Shown here: positions 42,096-50,610 of the stretch, one piece after another
Numbering within the stretch: the stretch's first letter is position 1
How the letters are laid out: every line of letters starts with the position of its first letter
NCBI GenBank assembly: GCA_016713005.1
Contig: JADJPY010000001.1
Location: 496,001 to 560,000, forward strand
Direction of reading: 5' to 3'
Source: Ramlibacter sp.
Lineage (GTDB): Bacteria; Pseudomonadota; Gammaproteobacteria; Burkholderiales; Burkholderiaceae_C
DNA: 64,000 nt
Program-made: the position numbers and the translations under genes
Notes under the pieces: model-generated
What the model saw: the letters and a program-made list of their open reading frames with translations, nothing else
Databases searched by the model: none
Told to the model about the DNA's origin: nothing

Positions 42096-42959
42096 TCATT
42101 GCTTGAAGAGCCCTTCTGGCTTCCAGAGCAGCACGGCGGCCATCAGCATGTAGACCAGCATGCCCGCCACGGAAGGCAGCAGCACCTTGCCGAAGGTGTC
42201 CACCAGGCCCACCAGCAGGGCCGAGATCAGCGCGCCGCGCACCGAGCCGATGCCACCGATGACCACCACCACGAAACACATGATCAGCACCTGCGAACCC
42301 ATGTTGGGGTACACGCTGGAGATGGGCGCGGCGATCATGCCGGCCACGGTGGCCAGGCCCACGCCCAGCGCAAACACGATGGCGTGGATCCGCTTGATGT
42401 TGACGCCCAGGGCCTCCGTCATGTCGCGGTTGAAGGCGCCGGCGCGGATCTTCATGCCCAGCCGGGTCTTGCTGATGAGCAGGTACAGGCCCAGGGCCAG
42501 CGCGATGCACACACCCGACATGAACAGGCGGTACACCGGGTACGAGAGGTTGTCGGTCAGCGGGATCGAGGCCGACAGCAGCTGGGGGATCTGCACGCCG
42601 TGCACGTCGTCGCCCCAGAGGATGGATCGCATCTCCTCGAAGATGTAGATCAGGCCGAAGGTGAGCAGCACCTGGTCGAGGTGGTCGCGGTGGTAGAAGT
42701 GGCGGAACAGCAGCCACTCCAGCGCCAGGCCGAACACCACCGACAGCACCGCGCCGCCCAGGATGGCCAGCGTGAGGCTGCCGGTCAGGCTGGACAGCGA
42801 CCAGGCCAGGTAGGCGCCCAGCATGTAGAAGCTGCCATGCGCCAGGTTGACCACGCCCATGATGCCGAAGATCAGCGTCAGGCCGGCGGCCAGCATGAAC
42901 AGCAGCAGCCCGTACTGCACGCTGTTGAGCAGCTGGATGAGGAAGTTGGCGAGATCCAT
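42096..42959 (-). CDS. livH: Branched-chain-type ABC transporter permease LivH
   Basis: 287 aa, about eight membrane spans. LNSVQYGLLLFMLAAGLTLI, then FGIMGVVNLAHGSFYMLGAY is the LivH signature, and KTRLGMKIRAGAFNRDMTEA is the EAA-like loop that contacts the ATPase. Lies after a terminator-like hairpin that separates it from the binding-protein gene. Confidence 0.94.
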   Translation of the reverse strand: MDLANFLIQLLNSVQYGLLLFMLAAGLTLIFGIMGVVNLAHGSFYMLGAYLAWSLSSLTGSLTLAILGGAVLSVVFGLALEWLLFRHFYHRDHLDQVLLTFGLIYIFEEMRSILWGDDVHGVQIPQLLSASIPLTDNLSYPVYRLFMSGVCIALALGLYLLISKTRLGMKIRAGAFNRDMTEALGVNIKRIHAIVFALGVGLATVAGMIAAPISSVYPNMGSQVLIMCFVVVVIGGIGSVRGALISALLVGLVDTFGKVLLPSVAGMLVYMLMAAVLLWKPEGLFKQ

Positions 42960-42974
42960 TTCAGGCAGGGTCGC

Positions 42975-43003
42975 AAAAAAACGGCGGGTTCACCGCCGTT
43001 TTG
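42975..43003 (-). terminator. Terminator/attenuator between binding protein and livH
   Basis: On the minus strand AAAACGGCGG-TGAAC-CCGCCGTTTTTTT forms a strong hairpin with T-run, 35-60 bp after the binding-protein stop. It would lower expression of livHMGF relative to the binding protein, as is common in ABC operons. Confidence 0.85.
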
Positions 43004-43037
43004 ATTGCACGAAGCATGCCGTCGTCTGAATGGGGGT

Positions 43038-44225
43038 TCAGCCCATCTTGCAGCCGGCGCCGGAGTCGGCCAGCGCCTTGGCGGCCACGCCAATGACCTT
43101 GTTTTCCTTGTTCTCGACCTGGCGCAGGTAGATGTCCTGCACCGGGTTGTGCGACTTGCTCATGGTCCACTTGCCGCGCGGGCTGTCGATCACGGCGCCT
43201 TCCATGGCCTTGTACAGCGCCGGCTTGGCCGACAGGTCGCCCTTGACGGCGTTGGCGCCCTGCACCAGCAGCAGGCCGGTGTCGTAGCCCTGCACCGCAT
43301 ACACGTCGGGCTGCATGCGGAAGGTCTTGGCGTAGTCCAGGCGGAACTTGCGGTTGCGCGGCGTGTCCAGCGAGTCGCTGTAGTGCATGGTGGTGATGAT
43401 GCCGTCCGCGGCAGGGCCCGCGGCGTCCAGCACGCCCTCGGTCAGGAAGCCCGAGCCGTAAAGCGGGATCTTGCCCTTGAGGCCGGCCGCGGCGTAGTCG
43501 CGGATGAACTTGGCTGCGCCGCCACCGGCGAAGAAGCAGGCCACGGCATCGGGCTTGAGCGAGGCGATTTCCGTCAGCAGCGCCTGGAACTCCACGTTGG
43601 GGAAGGGCAGGCCGAGTTCCTTGACGATGGTGCCACCGGCGGCGGTGTAGCTTTCCTTGAAACCCTCGAAGGCCTCGTCGCCCGCGGCGTACTTCCAGGT
43701 GATCCAGACGGCCTTCTTGTGGCCCTTGGCCACCATGGCCTGGCCCAGCGCGCGGGTGGGCTGCGAGTTGCTGAACGAGGTGCGGAACACATTGGGCGCG
43801 CACAGGGCGCGGGTGGCGGCGTGCACGCCGGCATTGGGGATCAGGCTCAGCGTGCCGCTGTCTCGCACCACGCGCTGGATGCCCATCTGCACGCCCGAGT
43901 GGACGGTGCCCACGAGCACGTCGACCTTGTCGCGCTGCACCAGCTTGTTGGCGTTCTCGACGCCCTTGGCGGGCTCGGATTCGTCATCGACCTTGAACCA
44001 CTCGATCTCGCGGCCGCCCAGCTTGCCGCCCTGTTCGTCCAGCGCCATGCGGAAACCGTTCTCGATGGCCACGCCCAGCTGGGCAAAGGTGCCGGTGTAC
44101 GGCAGCATCAGGCCGACGCGGACCTTGGCGCCCTGGGCGCGCGCAATCTGCGGCAGCAACAGGCCGGTGGAGGCGGCGCCAATCAGGGCAGCGCTGCGGG
44201 ACAGGACGAGACGGCGTGTGGTCAT
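43038..44225 (-). CDS. ABC transporter substrate-binding protein (aromatic acid importer)
   Basis: 395-aa periplasmic protein. The signal peptide starts MTTRRLVLSRSAALIGAAST and ends near PQIARAQ, with a twin-Arg-like start. The mature protein has the Peripla_BP_6 pattern: VRVGLMLPYTGTFAQLGVAI, GTVHSGVQMGIQRVVRD. Relatives next to box genes bind benzoate-like aromatics. Gene order with livHMGF and the ligase supports benzoate uptake; the ligand is inferred. Confidence 0.9.
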   Translation of the reverse strand: MTTRRLVLSRSAALIGAASTGLLLPQIARAQGAKVRVGLMLPYTGTFAQLGVAIENGFRMALDEQGGKLGGREIEWFKVDDESEPAKGVENANKLVQRDKVDVLVGTVHSGVQMGIQRVVRDSGTLSLIPNAGVHAATRALCAPNVFRTSFSNSQPTRALGQAMVAKGHKKAVWITWKYAAGDEAFEGFKESYTAAGGTIVKELGLPFPNVEFQALLTEIASLKPDAVACFFAGGGAAKFIRDYAAAGLKGKIPLYGSGFLTEGVLDAAGPAADGIITTMHYSDSLDTPRNRKFRLDYAKTFRMQPDVYAVQGYDTGLLLVQGANAVKGDLSAKPALYKAMEGAVIDSPRGKWTMSKSHNPVQDIYLRQVENKENKVIGVAAKALADSGAGCKMG

Positions 44226-44257
44226 GGGAGGCTCCTTTTGTTTAGGCTTAAAGCAAT

Positions 44258-44297
44258 TTACCCCAATTTCATGTGAACGCGCCACATGAATTACCCC
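44258..44297. promoter_or_regulatory. Dyad with flanking direct repeats between ligase and binding protein
   Basis: TTCATGTG (44268-44275) and CACATGAA (44283-44290) are perfect 8-bp inverted repeats around AACGCGC. TTACCCCAAT occurs on both sides as a direct repeat (about 44258 and 44291). It may be an operator for the importer genes or part of a terminator for the ligase gene. Confidence 0.45.
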
Positions 44298-44311
44298 AAT
44301 GGGCACGAAAA

Positions 44312-45913
44312 TCAGGCGCCCGCAGTTCCGGCGGGGGTCTGCTGGTTGCGCAGCTTGAACCGCTGGATCTTGCCGGTGGCCGTCTTGGGCAGCTCGCTGA
44401 CAAATTCGATCCAGCGCGGGTACTTGTACGGCGCCAGCTGGCTCTTGACATGGGCCTTGAGCCCTTCGGCGGTGGCGGTCTGGCCGGCCTTGAGCACCAC
44501 GAAGGCCTTGGGCTTGAGCAGTTCGTCGGTGTCGGCCACGCCGATCACGGCGGCCTCCAGCACGGCGGGGTGCGTCATCAGGCTGGCTTCGACCTCGAAC
44601 GGGCTCACATAGATGCCGCCGACCTTGAGCATGTCGTCGCTGCGCCCGCCGTAGGTGTAGTAGCCGTCCGCATCCCGCGTGTACTTGTCGCCGGAGCGGG
44701 TCCACTCGCCGGCAAAGGTGGTCTTGGTGCGCTCGCGGTTGTTCCAGTACATCAGCGCCGCGCTGGGGCCGCGGATCTGCAGCTCGCCGATCTCGCCGTC
44801 GGCGCAAGCGGCGCCGTCGTCGCCCACGATGCGCAGCTCATAGCCCGGCACCGGCTGCCCGGTGGTGCCGTAGCGCACGGCGCCCGGCCGGTTGGACAGG
44901 AAGATGTGCAGCATCTCGGTGGAGCCGATGCCGTCCAGGATCTCGCAGCCGTATTCGGCCGTCCACTTGCGGCCGATCTCGGCGGGCAGGGCCTCGCCGG
45001 CGCTGGTGCAGACCCGAAGGCCCAGTTCGGCCCGGGCCGGTCGCGCGGGGTCGGCCAGCAGTGCGGCATACAGGGTGGGGACGCCGTAGAAGATGCTCGG
45101 CTTGTATGTGCGCAGCACCCTGAACACATCGGCCGGGGTGGGGCGCGATGGCAGCAGCACGGTGGTGGCGCCCACGGCCAGCGGGAAGGTCAGGGCGTTG
45201 CCCAGCCCGTAGGCGAAAAACAGCTTGGCGGCCGAATAGACGGTGTCGCCTTCCTGGATGCCCAGCACGCCGCGCCCGTACAGCTCGGCCGTCTGGATCA
45301 GGTGGCTGTGCAGGTGCACCGTGCCCTTGGGGCTGCCGGTGGAGCCGCTGGAGTAGAGCCAGAAGGCGATGTCGTCGCAGCAGGTGTCTGCTATCACTTC
45401 TGTAGCGGGTGCGCCAGACACCATGCGGGCTACAGACAATTTTTCCTCGGAATCCGGCACGCCGGCCAGGACCACGGTGCGCAGGTGCGGCATGTGCCCC
45501 AGCAGCGGCTCGAACGCGCCCAGCAGGGGCTGTGAAACCACCAGACCCTGCGCACGCGAGTCGCGCAGCATGAACTCGAAATCCCTGGTCGTCAGCAGCG
45601 TGTTGGCCGCGATGGGCACCACGCCGGCCAGAATGCAGCCCAGGAACACCACCGGCCACTCTGGCGTGTCCAGCATCGCCACCAGGACCCGCGACTCGGG
45701 CCCGAAACCCTGGGCGCGCAGGGCGTTGGCAAAGCGGTGGGATTGGGCGCGCAGCTCACCAAAGCTGAGGGTGGCGCCGCTGGCGGCGTCGATGAAGGCC
45801 GCCTTGCCAGCGCGCGAGTCGTGGCGCGCGAGAAGGTCGTGCGCCGCGTTGTAGGCGCGCGGGATCTCGACCCTGGTCGGGCGGGCGGCGTGGTCGGCGC
45901 GGCTCAGATTCAT
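44312..45913 (-). CDS. bclA: Benzoate-CoA ligase
   Basis: Activates benzoate to benzoyl-CoA with ATP, first step of the box pathway. 533 aa, family length about 520-535. AMP-binding motif YSSGSTGSPKGTVHLHSHLI (about residue 185), the A5 motif DGIGSTEMLHIFLSNRPG and the A8 region YYTYGGRSDDMLKVGGIYVS are intact; GKIQRFKLR holds the catalytic Lys. The AEIPR-like start and HDLLARH are typical for bclA. Residues about 157-175 (EEKLSVARMVSGAPATEVIA) are encoded by a dispersed repeat read on the opposite strand. Confidence 0.95.
   Translation of the reverse strand: MNLSRADHAARPTRVEIPRAYNAAHDLLARHDSRAGKAAFIDAASGATLSFGELRAQSHRFANALRAQGFGPESRVLVAMLDTPEWPVVFLGCILAGVVPIAANTLLTTRDFEFMLRDSRAQGLVVSQPLLGAFEPLLGHMPHLRTVVLAGVPDSEEKLSVARMVSGAPATEVIADTCCDDIAFWLYSSGSTGSPKGTVHLHSHLIQTAELYGRGVLGIQEGDTVYSAAKLFFAYGLGNALTFPLAVGATTVLLPSRPTPADVFRVLRTYKPSIFYGVPTLYAALLADPARPARAELGLRVCTSAGEALPAEIGRKWTAEYGCEILDGIGSTEMLHIFLSNRPGAVRYGTTGQPVPGYELRIVGDDGAACADGEIGELQIRGPSAALMYWNNRERTKTTFAGEWTRSGDKYTRDADGYYTYGGRSDDMLKVGGIYVSPFEVEASLMTHPAVLEAAVIGVADTDELLKPKAFVVLKAGQTATAEGLKAHVKSQLAPYKYPRWIEFVSELPKTATGKIQRFKLRNQQTPAGTAGA
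45389..45443 (+). repeat. Dispersed hairpin repeat, copy 10, inside bclA (antisense)
   Basis: Head GCTATCACTTCTGTAGC, then GGGTGCGCCAGACACCATG and CGGGCTACAGACAATTTTT. It lies antisense to the ligase gene, keeps the reading frame open, and sits between the N-terminal domain and the AMP motif. Confidence 0.7.
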
Positions 45914-45925
45914 GGTGTCTCCGGA

Positions 45926-45980
45926 TGCTCTCGTTTTTATAGCGGTCCAGCCAGCAACCGCGGGGGCTGCGGGCCGATTC
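45926..45980 (+). repeat. Dispersed hairpin repeat, copy 11
   Basis: CTCTCGTTTTTATAGC with a broken left stem, then GGTCCAGCCAGCAACCG and CGGGGGCTGCGGGCCGATT. Between bclA start and flavodoxin stop. Confidence 0.75.
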
Positions 45981-45989
45981 GGCTGGAAA

Positions 45990-46448
45990 TCAGGCCGGGC
46001 TGAGGGCCAGCGCCAGCCATTCGCGGCACCAGGCCGCGCCCAGCTCCTCGGGCATCGTGCCCGCGCTGGCGTTGTGGCACCAGACCTCGCCCACGCGCTG
46101 CGCGCCCAGGCCGGAGAGGCGCTCGTCAAACTTCTTGCCGCCGAAGCAGAAGGTCTGCTGGTAGGTGCTGTCGCCCAGCGCGATCACGCCGTAGCGGACA
46201 TGGCCCAGGAACTTTGGCGTGGAGTCCAGCGAGTCGTACAGGGCCCGGGCGTTGTCCGGCACATCTCCGGAGCCATAGGTGGACGTGCATATGAGATATA
46301 GTGCATCTTCGTCAAAAGCCGAGATGTCCAGACCGTCCATCAGGCAGATCTCGATCTGCTCCACCAGGTCGGCGCAATCCATCTGGATCGCCTGTGCCAC
46401 GTAGTCGGCGGTGCTCGTCATGGTGCCGACAAGGATCTTGAGCTTCAT
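45990..46448 (-). CDS. Flavodoxin-like protein (MioC type)
   Basis: 152 aa. VGTMTSTADYVAQAIQMD at the N terminus corresponds to the FMN phosphate loop, CTSTYGSGDVPDNARALYD and VIALGDSTYQQTFCFGGKKF to the isoalloxazine loops of flavodoxins. It carries electrons as FMN semiquinone or hydroquinone. It starts 108 bp from boxR, divergent, and leads into bclA. It might serve the BoxB oxygenase, as no boxA is here, but this is inference. Confidence 0.85.
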   Translation of the reverse strand: MKLKILVGTMTSTADYVAQAIQMDCADLVEQIEICLMDGLDISAFDEDALYLICTSTYGSGDVPDNARALYDSLDSTPKFLGHVRYGVIALGDSTYQQTFCFGGKKFDERLSGLGAQRVGEVWCHNASAGTMPEELGAAWCREWLALALSPA

Positions 46449-46469
46449 GGATGCGGTCTCCGGTGGATA

Positions 46470-46543
46470 TGCAATAAACTGCTTGACAGTCGCCGTGAAG
46501 GAAGTATATTGCAATTTTGATGTAGCGCAAATCTTTTGCAAAA
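46470..46543 (+). promoter_or_regulatory. boxR promoter with TGCA operator motifs
   Basis: TTGACA (46483-46488), 16 bp, TATATT (46505-46510) is close to the sigma70 consensus and points to boxR. TGCA motifs lie at 46470, 46510 and 46537, the last within TTTTGCAAAA; BzdR/BoxR proteins are known to bind TGCA-containing repeats. The two right motifs cover the -10 region and probable start site, as expected for a repressor. The same gap must hold the promoter of the leftward flavodoxin-bclA genes. Confidence 0.65.
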
Positions 46544-46556
46544 AATCGGGTGTTTG

Positions 46557-47480
46557 ATGCAGTTCATGTCTGAAACCGACAACCGGGCCACGCTGGCAGA
46601 GCTGGGCGCAAGGGTGCGCGCCTGGCGCGCCCGCCGCGGCATGACGCGCAAAGCCCTGGCGGCGGACTCGGGCCTGAGCGAACGCTTCCTGGCCGATGTG
46701 GAAACCGGCAAGGGCAATGTGTCCATCAATTCGCTGGAGGCGGCGGCCCGCGCGCTGAACATTTCCATCCTGGAGTTGCTGCAGGACGCGCCGCGCCCCG
46801 CGCTGGCCCGGGCGCAGGGGCTGCTGGCAAGGCTGGACGACGCCCAGCTCGACCAGGCGTACGCGCTGCTGGGCAGCACCTTCGGCATGGCCGACGCGCA
46901 GGGGCGCGAGCAGCGCGTGGCGCTCATCGGCCTGCGTGGCGCGGGCAAGACGACGCTGGGCGCACATCTGGCCGCGCAGCGCGGCGTGCCCTTTGTGGAG
47001 CTGGACCGCGAGATCGAGCGCGAGGCCGGCACCAGCATGAACGAGATCCTGCTGCTGCACGGTCAGGCCGGTTACCGGCGATACGAGCGCCGGGCGCTGC
47101 TGCGCATCGCCGAGGACCACCCCCAGGGCGTGGTGATGACCACCGGCGGCTCCATCGTGAGCGAGCGCGAGACGTTTGACTTGCTGCAAAGCCGCTTCTG
47201 GTGCGTCTGGCTCAAGGCCAGCCCGGAAGAGCACATGAGCCGCGTCGTTGCCCAGGGGGACATGCGCCCCTTTGCCGCCACGCGAGGCGAGGGCGGCGAA
47301 CCGGCCCAGGGCGCGATGGCCGCAGCGCTGGACGACATCCGGCGCATTCTCGCCAGCCGCGAGGTGTTGTACGCACGGGCAGACGCCGTGGTGGACACCG
47401 CTGCGCGAACCGCCCGCCAATCCCTCAAAGACCTGGAGCGCGCCGTCCCAGGCGTGGCCCAACCCAAGGAGACGACATGA
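46557..47480 (+). CDS. boxR: BoxR/BzdR-family benzoyl-CoA-responsive repressor
   Basis: About 307 aa. N-terminal XRE helix-turn-helix at residues about 15-75 (ARRGMTRKALAADSGLSERF), then a linker and a shikimate-kinase-like domain with P-loop GLRGAGKTT (125-133). This two-part build is specific for BzdR/BoxR, which release DNA when benzoyl-CoA binds the kinase-like domain. Starts at 46536 (TTG), 46557 or 46566 (ATG) are possible; I take 46557. The stop overlaps the boxC start (ATGA). Confidence 0.93.
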   Translation: MQFMSETDNRATLAELGARVRAWRARRGMTRKALAADSGLSERFLADVETGKGNVSINSLEAAARALNISILELLQDAPRPALARAQGLLARLDDAQLDQAYALLGSTFGMADAQGREQRVALIGLRGAGKTTLGAHLAAQRGVPFVELDREIEREAGTSMNEILLLHGQAGYRRYERRALLRIAEDHPQGVVMTTGGSIVSERETFDLLQSRFWCVWLKASPEEHMSRVVAQGDMRPFAATRGEGGEPAQGAMAAALDDIRRILASREVLYARADAVVDTAARTARQSLKDLERAVPGVAQPKETT

Positions 47481-49180
47481 ACGCGATGACCGAACCCCTG
47501 CTGTTCAGGCAGGCCATCAACGGCGAGGAGCGCGAGCTGGTGCGCTTTGAGACGCACCCCAGCCGCTACCAGCACTGGAAGCTGGCAGTGGAGGGGGATG
47601 TGGCCCGGCTCAGGCTGGACATCAACGAAGACGGTGGCATCAAGCCCGGCTACAAGCTCAAGCTCAACAGCTACGACCTGGGCGTGGACATCGAGCTGCA
47701 CGACGCGCTCAACCGCATCCGCTTCGAGCACCCGGCCGTGAAGGTCGTGGTGTTCGAGTCGGGCAAGGAGAAAATCTGGTGCTCGGGCGCCAACATCTAC
47801 ATGCTGGGGCTGTCCACCCATGCATGGAAGGTGAACTTCTGCAAGTTCACCAACGAGACGCGCAACGGGCTGGAGGATTCCTCGCGCCACGATGGCCTGA
47901 AGTCCATCGCCGCCGTGACCGGCGCCTGCGCGGGTGGCGGCTACGAACTGGCCCTGGCCTGCGACCGCATCGTGATGGTGGACGACCGCTCCAGCACGGT
48001 GAGCCTGCCCGAGGTGCCGCTGCTGGGTGTGTTGCCCGGAACGGGCGGCCTCACGCGCGTGACCGACAAGCGCAAGGTGCGCCGCGACCTGGCCGACATT
48101 TTCTGCACCACCAGCGAAGGCGTGCGTGCCGACCGCGCGAAAGACTGGAAACTGATCGACGCGCATGCCAAGCCGCAGCAGTTCGGCGCCCTGGTTGCTA
48201 CAGAAATTGAAGCGGCTCGCGCAGCATCCACGCGGGCTGCAGGCCAAAAAGGCATTGAACTGCCGGCGCTGGACGTTCGCATTGACGACACCGGTTACCA
48301 CTACAGCACGGTGGACGTGCAGGTGGACCGCAAGGCACGCATCGCCACCATCACCGTGCATGCGCCCACGGCGGCCATCGAGTCCGTGCCCGCTGCCATC
48401 GAGGCCGCGGGTGCCAATTGGTGGCCGCTGAAGTGCCAGCGTGAACTGGACGACGCCATCCTGAACCTGCGCACCAATGAGCTCGAGACGGGCACGTGGG
48501 TCTTCAAGACCCGGGGCGACGCCAACCTGGTGATGCAGGCCGACGCCGTGCTCGAGGCCAACAAGGGGCACTGGCTGGTGCGCGAGACCATTGGCGCCTT
48601 GCGTCGCACCCTGGCCCGCATTGACGTGACCAGCCGTTCGCTCATCGCCCTGGTGGACAGCGGTTCGTGCTTTGCCGGTACCTTCTACGAGCTGGCGGCC
48701 GCCTGCGACCGCATCTACATGCTGGACCTGCCCGACAGCCCCGACGCTGCGCCTGCCTTGCAGTTGCACGCGGCGAACTTTGGCCGCTACCCCATGGTCA
48801 ATGGCCTCACGCGGCTGCAGACCCGCTTCAATGAGGATGCCGACACCATCACACAGCTGCAGGGCCTGCAGGACAGTGCCTTGCGTGCCGATCAGGCACT
48901 GGCACTGGGCCTGGTGACGCTGACGCCGGACGACATTGACTGGGACGACGAAATCCGCCTGATGCTGGAGGAGCGTGCCAGCCTGTCGCCCGACGCGATG
49001 ACCGGCATGGAAGCCAACCTGCGTTTCCCCGGCAAGGAGACGATGGAAACCCGCGTGTTTGCCCGGCTGTCCGCCTGGCAGAACTGGATATTCATCCGCC
49101 CCAACGCCGTCGGCGAAGAGGGTGCCCTGAAACTGTTCGGAACCGGCAAAAAAGCCAAATTTGACTGGAAGCGCATATGA
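47477..49180 (+). CDS. boxC: Benzoyl-CoA-dihydrodiol/epoxide lyase BoxC
   Basis: Opens the ring of 2,3-epoxybenzoyl-CoA with loss of formate. 567 aa with two crotonase-like halves: first FESGKEKIWCSGANIYMLGL and VTGACAGGGYELALACDRIV (residues about 95-180), second VDSGSCFAGTFYELAAACDR (about 390-410). Family length is about 550-555, so it is slightly long. Residues about 240-258 (VATEIEAARAASTRAAGQK) are encoded by a dispersed repeat. Translation is coupled to boxR and boxB by ATGA overlaps. Confidence 0.95.
   Translation: MNAMTEPLLFRQAINGEERELVRFETHPSRYQHWKLAVEGDVARLRLDINEDGGIKPGYKLKLNSYDLGVDIELHDALNRIRFEHPAVKVVVFESGKEKIWCSGANIYMLGLSTHAWKVNFCKFTNETRNGLEDSSRHDGLKSIAAVTGACAGGGYELALACDRIVMVDDRSSTVSLPEVPLLGVLPGTGGLTRVTDKRKVRRDLADIFCTTSEGVRADRAKDWKLIDAHAKPQQFGALVATEIEAARAASTRAAGQKGIELPALDVRIDDTGYHYSTVDVQVDRKARIATITVHAPTAAIESVPAAIEAAGANWWPLKCQRELDDAILNLRTNELETGTWVFKTRGDANLVMQADAVLEANKGHWLVRETIGALRRTLARIDVTSRSLIALVDSGSCFAGTFYELAAACDRIYMLDLPDSPDAAPALQLHAANFGRYPMVNGLTRLQTRFNEDADTITQLQGLQDSALRADQALALGLVTLTPDDIDWDDEIRLMLEERASLSPDAMTGMEANLRFPGKETMETRVFARLSAWQNWIFIRPNAVGEEGALKLFGTGKKAKFDWKRI
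48196..48250 (+). repeat. Dispersed hairpin repeat, copy 12, inside boxC
   Basis: TTGCTACAGAAATTGAAGC, then GGCTCGCGCAGCATCCAC and GCGGGCTGCAGGCCAAAAA. Sequence diverged but spacing of blocks kept. Read in the same frame as copies 5, 9 and 13. Confidence 0.65.
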
Positions 49181-50601
49181 GCACGATTGACCTGCAAGCC
49201 AAGATCCCCAACAACATCGGGCTGGGCGAAAACCGCCAGCTGCAGCGCGCGCTGGAGCACTGGCAGCCCGCCTTCCTGAACTGGTGGGGCGAGATGGGCC
49301 CGAGCGACTTCAATGCGAAGGACGTGTACCTGCGCACCGCCGTGGGCGTGGATGCGTCCGGCTGGGCCAGCTATGGCTACACGCCCATGCCCGACTACCG
49401 CTGGGGCATCTTCCTTGCGGACCGCCAGGAAGGCCGCAAGATCGGCTTTGGCGATCACATGGGGCAGGACGTCTGGCAGGACGTGCCCGGCGAATACCGC
49501 AGCACCTTCCGCCGTCTGATCGTCACCCAGGGCGACACGGAACCGGCCTCGGTGGAGCAGCAGCGGCTGCTGGGGCATACCGCGCCCAGCCTGTACGACC
49601 TGCGCAACCTGTTCCAGGTCAATGTGGAGGAGGGCCGGCACCTGTGGGCCATGGTCTACCTGCTGCATGCCTACTTTGGCCGCGACGGCCGCGAGGAGGC
49701 CGAGGAGCTGCTCCAGCGCCACAGCGGTGACGTGGACAAGCCGCGCATCCTGGGCACATTCAACGAGCCCATGGACAACTGGCTGAGCTTCTTCATGTTC
49801 ACCTACTTCACCGACCGCGACGGCAAGTTCCAGCTCAAGAGCCTGGCCGAGAGCGCGTTTGACCCGCTGGCGCGCACCTGCCAGTTCATGCTGACCGAAG
49901 AGGCCCACCACATGTTTGTGGGCGAGACCGGCGTGGGCCGCGTGATCCGCCGCACGCTGGAGGTGATGAAGGAACTGGACACCGACGATGTGGCCACCCT
50001 GCGCAAGGCGGGCGTGATCGATCTGCCCACGGTGCAGAAGTTCATGAACTTCTGGTTCACCAGCTCGCTGGACCTGTTCGGCTCCGAGGCGTCCAGCAAC
50101 GCGGCCAACTATTTCAGCAACGGGATCAAGGGGCGACCCGACGAAGCCCGCTTTGCCGACCATGTGGAGGCGCAGACCGAGATGACCCTGCAGGTGCCCG
50201 ACGGGCAGGGGGGCACGAAGACCGAAACCATCTCCATGCGCAACGGCATGAACGAAGTGACCCGGCTGGAGTACGTCAAGGACTGCAACATCGGGGTGAC
50301 CCGCTGGAACATGGCGATCAAGCGCGCCGGTGTGGATTTCGAACTCAAGTTGCCGTCCACGCGTTTCCGGCGTGCGGTGGGCGCGTGGGCCGGAGTGCCC
50401 ACCGATCCGCAGGGCAACCCCATCAGCACGGCCGAGTTCGAGGCCCGCAAGGACCAGTGGCTGCCCACGGCGGACGATATCCGCTTTGTGAAGAGCCTGA
50501 TGAACCGGGTCACCGAGCCCGGCAAGATGGCCGCGTGGATCGCTCCGCCGGACCGTGGCATCAACGCCCAGCCGGTGGAATACGAGTACGTGAAGCTCTG
50601 A
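49177..50601 (+). CDS. boxB: Benzoyl-CoA 2,3-epoxidase oxygenase subunit BoxB
   Basis: Diiron oxygenase that makes 2,3-epoxybenzoyl-CoA. 474 aa, family length. The iron ligand motif E-x-x-H is seen in LTEEAHHMFVGETGVGRVIR (about residue 240), and YFGRDGREEAEELLQRHSGD is also conserved in BoxB. The FNEPMDNWLSFFMFTYFTDR stretch precedes it. Its start overlaps boxC. The reductase gene boxA is not in this window. Confidence 0.96.
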   Translation: MSTIDLQAKIPNNIGLGENRQLQRALEHWQPAFLNWWGEMGPSDFNAKDVYLRTAVGVDASGWASYGYTPMPDYRWGIFLADRQEGRKIGFGDHMGQDVWQDVPGEYRSTFRRLIVTQGDTEPASVEQQRLLGHTAPSLYDLRNLFQVNVEEGRHLWAMVYLLHAYFGRDGREEAEELLQRHSGDVDKPRILGTFNEPMDNWLSFFMFTYFTDRDGKFQLKSLAESAFDPLARTCQFMLTEEAHHMFVGETGVGRVIRRTLEVMKELDTDDVATLRKAGVIDLPTVQKFMNFWFTSSLDLFGSEASSNAANYFSNGIKGRPDEARFADHVEAQTEMTLQVPDGQGGTKTETISMRNGMNEVTRLEYVKDCNIGVTRWNMAIKRAGVDFELKLPSTRFRRAVGAWAGVPTDPQGNPISTAEFEARKDQWLPTADDIRFVKSLMNRVTEPGKMAAWIAPPDRGINAQPVEYEYVKL

Positions 50602-50610
50602 GCCCGCGCC

